Source of the DNA: an uncultured Anaerolineales bacterium
GTDB taxonomy: Bacteria; Chloroflexota; Anaerolineae; Anaerolineales; Villigracilaceae
DNA length: 43,115 nt
Assembly: GCA_937960595.1 (NCBI GenBank)
Contig: CALGPL010000005.1
Span: 1 to 43,115 of the forward strand
Direction of reading: 5' to 3'
Position numbers and translations under genes: made by a program. The notes beneath the pieces were generated by a model. The model was not told the origin of the DNA. It made no database searches and saw only the letters and a list, made by a program, of their open reading frames with translations. Below are positions 8,730 through 16,068 of the stretch, one piece after another (position 1 is the first letter of the stretch; every line of letters begins with the position of its first letter).

Positions 8730-10954
8730 GTTCCGGTCAAAATATCATCCAGTTTGCCGCCAGCCAGGAGGTTCTCGAAGGCCTCTACCACTTGGGGGTC
8801 GAAGAGAATTCCGGATTGAGAGCGAAGGTACTCCAGGGCGTGGGCTTCTGTGACGCCTTGGCGATAGGGGCGGTCGCTGATCAGCGCATCGAAGGCGTCG
8901 GCGACGGCGAAGATTCGGGCCAGGAGGGGGATGTCCCGGCCGACCAGGCCGGCGGGATAGCCGCTGCCATCCCAGCGTTCCTGGTGAAAGCGGATGATTT
9001 CGAGAGTCTCGCTCAAGAAAGGCACCTGTTCGACGATGTGCGCGCCGATTTCCGGGTGGGTGCGCATGATTTCCCATTCGCGGGAGTCCAGGGGACCGGC
9101 CTTGTGCAGGATGGTGTCGCTGATGCCGATCTTGCCGATGTCGTGCAGCAGGGCGCCGCGTTCCAGCGCTTTCAGTTGCTGGGCCGTCAGCCCCATTTCC
9201 TCTCCCAACCGACGGGCAATCTTTCCCACCCGGGCGCTGTGGCCCTCTGTTTCGCGGTCGCGGGCATCGAGGGCCGAGATGAGGGCATTCAGGGTCTGAT
9301 CGTAACTGGCTTCCAGGTCTTGATAGGCGGTTTCGAGGCGGAGGGCCTGCTGACGGGTCTCGGTGAGCAGGATCAGCCGTTCCAGGGCGACGGTTGCCTG
9401 GTTGCTCAAAGTCTGCAGGTTGGCAGCGTAGCGCGAGTTGTACCAGCGTCCTTCGGGGATGTCCAACCAGAGGGCGCCATAGGTGCGGCGTTGGGTCTGC
9501 AGGGGGATGCATACCTTGCTGCTGAAGCGGTCGTCGGAGATGATGATGGTCTGACCGGTCTGCATGGCCTGCTGAATGAGGGGGAGGGGATGGGAGGTGC
9601 CGGCCTCGACGCCGCTGGCATCCACTTCGACTTGGGCTTCGATTTCACCGTCCGGCGAAAAAAGCACGATTCCGCCGACGGAGGCATTGCCTAGTTTGAG
9701 GGCCGTCTCGGCGATGGCTTCGGTGGCCTTTGCCAAGTCATCGCTCAGCATGATGCGGATGCTGAGTTGATAGAGAAGGGTGGTGGTGCTGAGGGTGTTG
9801 CGCAGTTCCTGATAGAGCCAGGCGCTTTCGATGGCGGCGGCCGCCTGAGCAGCGATCAGGCCGGCCAGCGATTCGTCGTTTTCGGTGAAGGAGGGCTGGC
9901 CGCGTTTCCCAAAAGCCAGGACGACGCCGATGCTGAGTTCCTGCAGGCGGATGGGGAAGGCCAGCAGGCTTTTTAGAGAGGTGTGATCGGCTTTGAGGTG
10001 AGAGGTGAGCGGCGATTGCCGGAAGTCGCGCAGGCGCAGGATTTGACGGGTGTTCATCACCGTCTGGACGAGGGGATCGTCCTCGGGGGCCTTGCCCAGC
10101 AGGCGCGCCAGGGAGGGGGCGTTTCCGCTCGTGGCCTGGCGGGCGAGGCTGCCGTCCTGGTCGAGCAGGACGACGAAGGCAAAGCGGGCGTCGAGGGTCT
10201 TTTGAACGATGGCGGCAATCTGTTCGGTGGCGGCCTGGGCGTCCTGAGTCGTCGAAAGAGCGATGCCGGCCTGGACGAAGTCGGTCAGGCGCTGGTGATA
10301 TTCTGCGCGCTCCCAGGCGTCCACCAATTGTTCGGCGACGGTTTCGACGGTGGCGATGTCGGTCTTGGAGAACGCGCCCTCGTTGTAGTGGTCGAGCACC
10401 AGAACGCCCTTGATGGCGCCGTGCTGGATCAGGGGCACGACCAGTTCGGAGAGGAAGGTTTGCCCGCTGAACCCGATGTAATCGGGGTCGCGGTGGGTGT
10501 CGTTGGCGACCTGGGTCATGCGCAGCCGCCAGACGCGTCCGATCAGGCCGCGGTCGACCGGTTGCCGATAAGAGGGAGGAACTACGCTGCGGGCCGGCCC
10601 GGCCATCGCCAGGGCGACGAACTCTTTGTGTTCGGGGTCCAGGCACAGCACGGTGACCAGCGCGCAGTCGAAGGCGCGGCGGATGGCGTTGACGACCAGT
10701 TGGGCCGCCACGGGCTGATCGAGGACCGTTTTCAGGTTCTGGATGACGTCGCTCAGCAGCCTGATCTGGGCGATTCGGCGGCGGTCCGAACTGAGCAGGG
10801 CGGTCAGGGCGCCGATGCGTTCCTCTTGCAATGCAATGCGCGCCTGCAAAGCCTGTCTCTCTTTGTAGAATGGACTGAGGCGGAAAAGTAATTCGTGCAG
10901 ACGGGCCAGCGCCGATTTTGCCGGGCCAAGTCTATTGGGATGTGGATCAGCCAT
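8726..10954 (-). CDS. Multi-GAF HD-GYP cyclic-di-GMP phosphodiesterase
   Basis: Predicted to hydrolyse cyclic-di-GMP. It has about 742 residues: a short coiled-coil-like N terminus, then two or three GAF-like sensor domains (~60-540), a coiled linker, and a C-terminal HD-GYP domain with H604-D605 in LLHDIGKIG and FHQERWDGSGYP. There are no membrane segments, so it is cytoplasmic. I start it at the ATG at 10954; a TTG at 10966 in frame is possible but sits almost on top of tandem TATGCT -10-like hexamers. It is transcribed divergently from the PNP gene and is first in the two-gene cyclic-di-GMP operon. Confidence 0.93.
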   Translation of the reverse strand: MADPHPNRLGPAKSALARLHELLFRLSPFYKERQALQARIALQEERIGALTALLSSDRRRIAQIRLLSDVIQNLKTVLDQPVAAQLVVNAIRRAFDCALVTVLCLDPEHKEFVALAMAGPARSVVPPSYRQPVDRGLIGRVWRLRMTQVANDTHRDPDYIGFSGQTFLSELVVPLIQHGAIKGVLVLDHYNEGAFSKTDIATVETVAEQLVDAWERAEYHQRLTDFVQAGIALSTTQDAQAATEQIAAIVQKTLDARFAFVVLLDQDGSLARQATSGNAPSLARLLGKAPEDDPLVQTVMNTRQILRLRDFRQSPLTSHLKADHTSLKSLLAFPIRLQELSIGVVLAFGKRGQPSFTENDESLAGLIAAQAAAAIESAWLYQELRNTLSTTTLLYQLSIRIMLSDDLAKATEAIAETALKLGNASVGGIVLFSPDGEIEAQVEVDASGVEAGTSHPLPLIQQAMQTGQTIIISDDRFSSKVCIPLQTQRRTYGALWLDIPEGRWYNSRYAANLQTLSNQATVALERLILLTETRQQALRLETAYQDLEASYDQTLNALISALDARDRETEGHSARVGKIARRLGEEMGLTAQQLKALERGALLHDIGKIGISDTILHKAGPLDSREWEIMRTHPEIGAHIVEQVPFLSETLEIIRFHQERWDGSGYPAGLVGRDIPLLARIFAVADAFDALISDRPYRQGVTEAHALEYLRSQSGILFDPQVVEAFENLLAGGKLDDILTGT

Positions 10955-10990
10955 GTCGCTGCTCAAAGCATAGCATAGGAGGGTTTAATT

Positions 10991-11019
10991 TTCAATGCTT
11001 CTGCGAGTTGAGATATAAT
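10991..11019 (+). promoter_or_regulatory. Sigma-70-type promoter of the PNP operon
   Basis: A perfect TATAAT at 11014-11019 with TTCAAT at 10991-10996 and a 17-bp spacer. The predicted start is near 11026, giving a leader of about 60 nt before the ATG at 11086. The leader holds only a weak hairpin (GTTTG/CAAAC). Confidence 0.72.
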
Positions 11020-11085
11020 TCAGCGGGCTCGAAAAATTGTTTGTCGGTCAGGCAAACGGACCGGCGCGTTCTCAGGAGAGATTCT

Positions 11086-11916
11086 ATGCAGGTGACTCTG
11101 GAAGTGATTGACCGGCTGGCAGAAGCCGTTCGTGCGGGCCTGGATTTCAGGCCGCGGGTGGGCATCATTCTCGGGACGGGTCTGGGTGACATCGCCGAGG
11201 CGGTGCAACGTCCGGTGATTTTTCCCTATCAACAATTGCCCGATTGGCCGCCGTCCACCGTGCGGGGGCATGTTGGCCGGCTTGTGGCGGGTTCGCTGGA
11301 GGGCCAGCCGGTTCTCGTCATGCAGGGCCGCATCCATTACTACGAGGGGTATAGCATGGCTCAGGTGACTCTGCCGGTGCGCGTCATGCAGCGTTTGGGT
11401 GTGGAAATCCTGGTCGTCACCAACGCGGCCGGGGCGATCAATCCGGCCTTCGAACCCGGCGACGTGATGCTGATTACGGACAATCTGAACCTGGCCTGCA
11501 TGGCGGGGCTGAACCCGCTGGTCGGCCCCAACCTGGACGAGTTCGGGCCGCGCTTCCCCGACATGAGTCAGGCCTACGATCCTCAGTTGTGCGCCGCGGC
11601 ACGGCGAGTAGCGGCAGAGGCGGGGATTGACTTGAAGGAGGGGGTGTACGTTGGCCTGAGCGGCCCGTCCTTCGAATCGCCGGCCGATTTGCGTTTCCTG
11701 CGTCTGGCCGGAGCGGACGCGGTCGGGATGTCCACCGTGGCCGAAGTCATCGTCGCCCGTCACGGCGGGACGCGCGTCCTGGGGTTTTCCGGCATCAGCA
11801 ACAAGGCCAATCTGGACGGCAAAACCATAACAACGCACGAGGAAGTGTTGGAGGCGGGCAAGGTGTTGGCCCCGAAATTGGAGACGCTTGTACGGGGCGT
11901 TTTGCGCGCCTTGTAA
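11086..11916 (+). CDS. punA: Purine nucleoside phosphorylase
   Basis: Trimeric class II PNP/MTAP-family enzyme: phosphorolysis of inosine/guanosine to base plus ribose-1-phosphate in purine salvage. It has 276 residues. The phosphate-binding GIILGTGLGD, central NAAGAINPAF and GLSGPSFESPADLR are typical, and SGISNKA carries the Asn that favours 6-oxopurines, unlike the MTA phosphorylase at 32721. The ATG at 11086 has AGGAGAG at 11074-11080; an open frame continues upstream to 10918 but crosses the promoter. It opens a co-directional series reaching 23415. Confidence 0.95.
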   Translation: MQVTLEVIDRLAEAVRAGLDFRPRVGIILGTGLGDIAEAVQRPVIFPYQQLPDWPPSTVRGHVGRLVAGSLEGQPVLVMQGRIHYYEGYSMAQVTLPVRVMQRLGVEILVVTNAAGAINPAFEPGDVMLITDNLNLACMAGLNPLVGPNLDEFGPRFPDMSQAYDPQLCAAARRVAAEAGIDLKEGVYVGLSGPSFESPADLRFLRLAGADAVGMSTVAEVIVARHGGTRVLGFSGISNKANLDGKTITTHEEVLEAGKVLAPKLETLVRGVLRAL

Positions 11917-11925
11917 CCGGCAACG

Positions 11926-12600
11926 ATGGCAGCCATTCTGAAATTTTTTGTCGACTATGCGCCTCTGATTTATTTTCTGCTGGCGTTGTGGGCGCTCCTG
12001 GCAGCCCGCCGGCTGTGGGTGGCGTGGCAGGAGGGGCGGACGGCCGTCTTCGGCTTGGAACGCCAACTGGCCCAACAGCGCATCGCCCGGTGGACCGTGC
12101 CGCTGGTGATGGCGTTTCTTTTCGCGGTGGGCGAATTGATTTTGAGTTCTTTTCTGGCTCCGGCCCTGCCGGCAGCCGAGATCCGGCCTACCCCCACCGT
12201 CGATTTGCTCTCCACCCCGACCGAGACCTTGTCGTTGTCGGTCATTTCTGAGACGGATGTGCCGCTTGCCACCGCGACGCCCGAAGTCAGCGGCTGCATC
12301 CCGGGACAGATTATGATCACCTTCCCCGAGCCGGGGATGGAGATTCGCGGCCAGGTTACTTTGTCCGGTTCGGCCGATGTCCCCAATTTTGGATTCTATA
12401 AGTATGAAGTCTCGCCTTTGGGGATGGATCAATGGACAACGATTTCGGCCGGAAATGCGGTCGTGCGAGATTCCGATCTTGGCCGTTGGGACACGAGCCA
12501 ATTGACCCCGGGAGATTACCTGTTGCGTTTGGTGGTCACAGATAACCAGGGCAATGCTTTCCCCCCTTGTATCGTTTCGGTACGCATTCTGGCTCCGTGA
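11926..12600 (+). CDS. Membrane-anchored protein with extracytoplasmic Ig-like domain
   Basis: Function not recognised. The 224-residue protein has two N-terminal hydrophobic segments (about 5-25 and 58-80), a Thr/Pro-rich linker (about 90-120), and a C-terminal beta-rich region with repeated short strands, DLGRWDTSQLTPGDYLLRL and a terminal strand. This resembles Ig/FN3-like folds found on bacterial surface proteins. It begins 9 nt after the PNP stop and lies 9 nt before the GNAT gene, so it is probably cotranscribed. The Cys pair near residues 125 and 216 could form a disulfide outside the cell. Confidence 0.8.
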   Translation: MAAILKFFVDYAPLIYFLLALWALLAARRLWVAWQEGRTAVFGLERQLAQQRIARWTVPLVMAFLFAVGELILSSFLAPALPAAEIRPTPTVDLLSTPTETLSLSVISETDVPLATATPEVSGCIPGQIMITFPEPGMEIRGQVTLSGSADVPNFGFYKYEVSPLGMDQWTTISAGNAVVRDSDLGRWDTSQLTPGDYLLRLVVTDNQGNAFPPCIVSVRILAP

Positions 12601-12609
12601 GGTGCAGAT

Positions 12610-13146
12610 ATGCCGCAGATCCAGATCCGCCCGGCCGTTGCCGCCGACTTACCCCTTCTGATGGCGATCGATCACGCCGTCGAAACCGATTATGTCTGGC
12701 AGATGGAGGTGCTTGCCGAAGAGGGACAGATGGGCGCCATTTTTCGGGAAGTGCGCCTGCCGCGCACCGTCACGATTTCTTCGCCCAGGCCGGCCGCGGC
12801 GCTGAACGATGACTGGAGCCGCCGGAGCGGGCTGCTGGTCGCGGTGATCGGGAAAGAGCCGGTCGGATACGTCCGCCTGACGGACAAGGTCGTCCCGCGG
12901 ACGGCGTGGGTGACCGGCCTGGCGGTTGCTTCTCGCTATCGGCGGCAGGGGATGGCGACGGCCCTGTTGTTGGCGGCTCAGGGCTGGGCGCTCGAACGCA
13001 AGAACAGCAGCATCCTCCTGGAAATGTCCTCCAAGAATGTTCCTGCGATTCGCCTGGCGCAGAAACTCGGCTATGAATTCTGCGGGTATAATGATCGTTA
13101 TTACGAAAATCGCGACATTGCTCTGTTCTTTGGCCGCGCCCTCTAA
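12610..13146 (+). CDS. GNAT-family N-acetyltransferase
   Basis: Acetyl-CoA-dependent N-acetyltransferase of 178 residues. The acetyl-CoA-binding motif appears as VASRYRRQGMATALLLAA (Q/RxxGxG/A type), followed by a RimI-like EMSSKNVPAIRLAQKLGYEF and a C-terminal YYENRDIALFF. This resembles enzymes that acetylate protein N termini or small molecules, but the substrate cannot be assigned. GAGGTG precedes the ATG. It lies between the Ig-like membrane protein and the 7TM sensor gene in the same orientation. Confidence 0.88.
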   Translation: MPQIQIRPAVAADLPLLMAIDHAVETDYVWQMEVLAEEGQMGAIFREVRLPRTVTISSPRPAAALNDDWSRRSGLLVAVIGKEPVGYVRLTDKVVPRTAWVTGLAVASRYRRQGMATALLLAAQGWALERKNSSILLEMSSKNVPAIRLAQKLGYEFCGYNDRYYENRDIALFFGRAL

Positions 13147-13189
13147 TTGCGTGGCGCATATCTGGTTCGCGATATGAGGAAATGTGCTT

Positions 13190-15133
13190 ATGGTTAGCGG
13201 TTGGAGCCAGCAGGTTTTGGCGGGGATTATTACCATCAATCAGATCCTTACAGCCGGCATTGCCATTCTGGCCTTTTCCCTTTTCCTGTATGCTTTGTCT
13301 TTCAATTTGCGCGACCGCGTGGCGCGTTCTTTCGCCATCATCCTTCTGTGCGTAGTGGTCGTCTTTACCGCCGAGGCGCTCGAGAGCGCGTCCGAGTCGG
13401 CCGAATTCATCGATTTGATGCTCCGTCTCGAGTGGCTGGGGATTATTTTCCTGCCGGCTGCTTATCTTCATTTTTCGGATGCCTTGTTGGTGACAACCGG
13501 TCGGCCCTCGCGTGGCCGGCGCCGGTGGGCGGTCCGGCTGATGTATCTCCTCGCTTCGATTTTTCTGCTGCTGCTTGCCTTTGGCGATTTGCTCGGCCCA
13601 TTGAAAGCCGATGCGCAGCCCGTTCCGCATTTGCAGCGCACCCTGTGGACGGAGATTTTCACCGGCTGTTACGTTGCCACGATGGCCTGGGCATGGGTCA
13701 ATTTCGGCCGGGCTTACCGGCGAACGCTGACCCGTTCTGGTCGCCGGCGGATGGCGTATTTGCTTGCCGGTGCGACCGCTCCGGCGCTGGGCTCTTTCCC
13801 TTATCTGTTGTATGGATCGGGCCTCGCTGCCCGTCACCCTTTCCTTTTCTGGGGTGGGGCGCTGGTCAGCAACGTCCTGGTGGGGGGGTTGATTATCATC
13901 ATGGCGTACGCGGTGGCTTTCTTCGGCGTCTCCTGGCCAGACCGGGTGGTGCGCAGCCGCTTGTTCAAGTGGATCCTGCGCGGTCCGGTGACCGCCTCGG
14001 TGGCGCTGGGCGTGATGACGATCGTCCGGCGCGTGGGAGAATACTTCGGCGTCGTCTATTCCGGCGCGGTGCCGACCGCGATGGTGGCAACCGTCTTGTT
14101 GATGGAGCATACGATTACGCTGGTGGCCCCCCTTTGGGAGCGTTTGATTTTCTTCGGCCGCGACCGCACCGATCTGGCCCTCTTGCAGAACCTCGAAGAC
14201 CGACTGATCACGCAGGGAGACCTGCGCCAATTCCTGGAGGCCGTCTTGGCGGCTGTGCGCGATCATCTCCAGTCTTCGTCGGCTTTTGTTGCCGCCCTGG
14301 ATGACGGCGAACTGTCGCTGGTGGTCGCGGCAGGGAATGCCCCTCTGCCTCAGGATACCAACCTGGCCGAAGCGCTGCAGATTGTCAATCAGAATGGCAA
14401 TGGAAATTCGGAACAGGAGACCTACCTGTGGGGAGATTACTGGCTGTTTCCGCTCACCCAGCCGGCCGAAAGCGAGGAAGGCGCCCCGATCTTGTTGGGA
14501 CTGCTTGGGGTGGCGCGTCATGAGGGACAAGAACTGGTGCGCGATCAACGTCAGGCATTGACCATGCTGATCCGGCGCGCCTCTCAGGCGCTGCGGGACC
14601 GCCGTCTGCAGCGACGCGTCTTTCGTTCCCTGGAGGATTTGCGCCCGCAAGTGGACATGTTCCAGCGCCTGCGCGCTGTTGGCCGTTACGATAGCAAGAC
14701 CAGCCTGCTGCAGGAGACTTTGCCGCCCGAGGCCGATATTGCCAACTGGGTGCGGGACGCGCTGACCCATTACTGGGGCGGGCCGAAATTGACTCAGAAT
14801 CCTTTGCTTCAACTTCAAGTGGTGCAGGAGGCCTTGCAACAACAGGATGGCAATCTTGCCAACGCCTTGCGCTCCATTCTGCGGGCGGCGGTGGACACGA
14901 TCCGTCCGCAGGGGGAGCGGCGTTTTACGGGCGAGTGGATCCTGTACAATATCCTGGAGATGAAATTCATCGAGGGCCGCAAGGTTCGCGAGGTGGCCAG
15001 CAGATTGGCGATGTCAGAGGCCGATCTCTACCGAAAGCAGCGCGTCGCCATCGAAGAGGTGGCGCACGCAATCCTTGCCATGGAGCGGCAGGCGGCCTCG
15101 AGGGCGAATGGGAAGGAGGTCGATCCGGGATGA
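13190..15133 (+). CDS. 7TM-GAF membrane sensor with C-terminal helix-turn-helix-like region
   Basis: About 647 residues. Residues 1-310 contain at least seven hydrophobic helices resembling the 7TM input modules of some histidine kinases. A GAF-like domain follows (about 340-470), then helical linkers. The last ~60 residues read like a DNA-binding or sigma-4-type helix-turn-helix (IEGRKVREVASRLAMSEADL, then RKQRVAIEEV). No kinase, GGDEF or phosphatase output domain is present. I prefer the ATG at 13190 over the GTG at 13184 because of the GAGGA at 13176-13180. It overlaps the next gene by ATGA. The ligand and targets are unknown. Confidence 0.85.
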   Translation: MVSGWSQQVLAGIITINQILTAGIAILAFSLFLYALSFNLRDRVARSFAIILLCVVVVFTAEALESASESAEFIDLMLRLEWLGIIFLPAAYLHFSDALLVTTGRPSRGRRRWAVRLMYLLASIFLLLLAFGDLLGPLKADAQPVPHLQRTLWTEIFTGCYVATMAWAWVNFGRAYRRTLTRSGRRRMAYLLAGATAPALGSFPYLLYGSGLAARHPFLFWGGALVSNVLVGGLIIIMAYAVAFFGVSWPDRVVRSRLFKWILRGPVTASVALGVMTIVRRVGEYFGVVYSGAVPTAMVATVLLMEHTITLVAPLWERLIFFGRDRTDLALLQNLEDRLITQGDLRQFLEAVLAAVRDHLQSSSAFVAALDDGELSLVVAAGNAPLPQDTNLAEALQIVNQNGNGNSEQETYLWGDYWLFPLTQPAESEEGAPILLGLLGVARHEGQELVRDQRQALTMLIRRASQALRDRRLQRRVFRSLEDLRPQVDMFQRLRAVGRYDSKTSLLQETLPPEADIANWVRDALTHYWGGPKLTQNPLLQLQVVQEALQQQDGNLANALRSILRAAVDTIRPQGERRFTGEWILYNILEMKFIEGRKVREVASRLAMSEADLYRKQRVAIEEVAHAILAMERQAASRANGKEVDPG

Positions 15134-16059
15134 TGGTCAAAGACCGTATTTTTCAAGAAGAACCGCCGAACTTGGATGAGGGCTGGTGGGCTTCTCTTCT
15201 GGCCGAGGAAGAGGCCGGCGGCCTGGGCTTGTCGGCAGGCAGAGGCAGGCCGGATGAGCAGCCTGAACCCTCGCTGGAGTGGGGGCGGGCGATGACTTTG
15301 TACCGCCAGGATCAAATCGTCACGCTGACGGTGAGCGGCTATAATCGAGGCGGGCTGCTCGTGACCGGCAACGGCCTGAGCGGCTTCGTCCCCTGCTCGC
15401 ATCTTCTCGATGTGCCGGCTTTGCCGGAGGCAGGCCGGCGGGAGGATTGCCTCTCTGCGTATGTGGGGCGCGTTCTGCGTTTGAAAATCATCGAATGCGA
15501 TCCCGAAGAGAGGCGCATCGTCTTCTCGGAGCGGGCGGCGCGGGCCGAACCCGGCCGGCGCACCGAACTGCTCGAAAGTCTGCGGGCCGGACAGCGCGTC
15601 TGGGGCGAGGTGACCAACGTGACCGATTTCGGCGTCTTTGTCGACCTGGGCGGGGTGGAAGGTCTGATTCATATCTCTGAATTGTCGTGGGGTCGGGTGA
15701 ATCATCCGGCCGATATTGTCAGCGTCGGTCAGCGGGTCGAGGCGCTGGTGCTCGAAGTGGCTCCCGAACGCTGCCGGATTGCGCTGAGCCTCAAGCGTTT
15801 GCAGGCCAATCCGTGGGAAACGGCCCATGAGCGTTATCCGCTGAACCAGGTGGTGCCGGCGACGATCACGGCTATCGTCCCCTTCGGCGCTTTTGCGCGC
15901 CTCGAAGAAGGGCTGGAGGGCCTGATCCATACCTCCGAGATTCCCTTGCCTCCGAATGCGGAGCCCAAGGATGTGTTGACGCCCGGTCAGGTTGTGCAGG
16001 TGCGTATTCTGCAGGTGGAAGCCTCCCGCCAGCGCCTCGGCTTGAGTATGCGTTTGTGA
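15130..16059 (+). CDS. Three-S1-domain RNA-binding protein (ribosomal S1-like)
   Basis: 309 residues with an acidic N terminus of ~55 residues and three OB-fold S1 domains at about 60-135, 152-222 and 238-309. Domains 2 and 3 are canonical (TNVTDFGVFVDLGGVEGLIH and IVPFGAFARLEEGLEGLIH); domain 1 is divergent. Compact S1 proteins of this type occur in monoderm bacteria, where they bind mRNA and may assist initiation. The start overlaps the sensor stop (ATGATG; the second ATG at 15133 is also possible). A second S1 protein with two domains is encoded at 42067. Confidence 0.9.
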   Translation: MMVKDRIFQEEPPNLDEGWWASLLAEEEAGGLGLSAGRGRPDEQPEPSLEWGRAMTLYRQDQIVTLTVSGYNRGGLLVTGNGLSGFVPCSHLLDVPALPEAGRREDCLSAYVGRVLRLKIIECDPEERRIVFSERAARAEPGRRTELLESLRAGQRVWGEVTNVTDFGVFVDLGGVEGLIHISELSWGRVNHPADIVSVGQRVEALVLEVAPERCRIALSLKRLQANPWETAHERYPLNQVVPATITAIVPFGAFARLEEGLEGLIHTSEIPLPPNAEPKDVLTPGQVVQVRILQVEASRQRLGLSMRL

Positions 16060-16068
16060 TGGTCTGAT

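Noticed and set aside
10964..10966. TTG start for the HD-GYP gene
   Set aside because: It sits nearly inside the TATGCT repeat that probably forms the promoter; the ATG at 10954 is preferred, with modest certainty.
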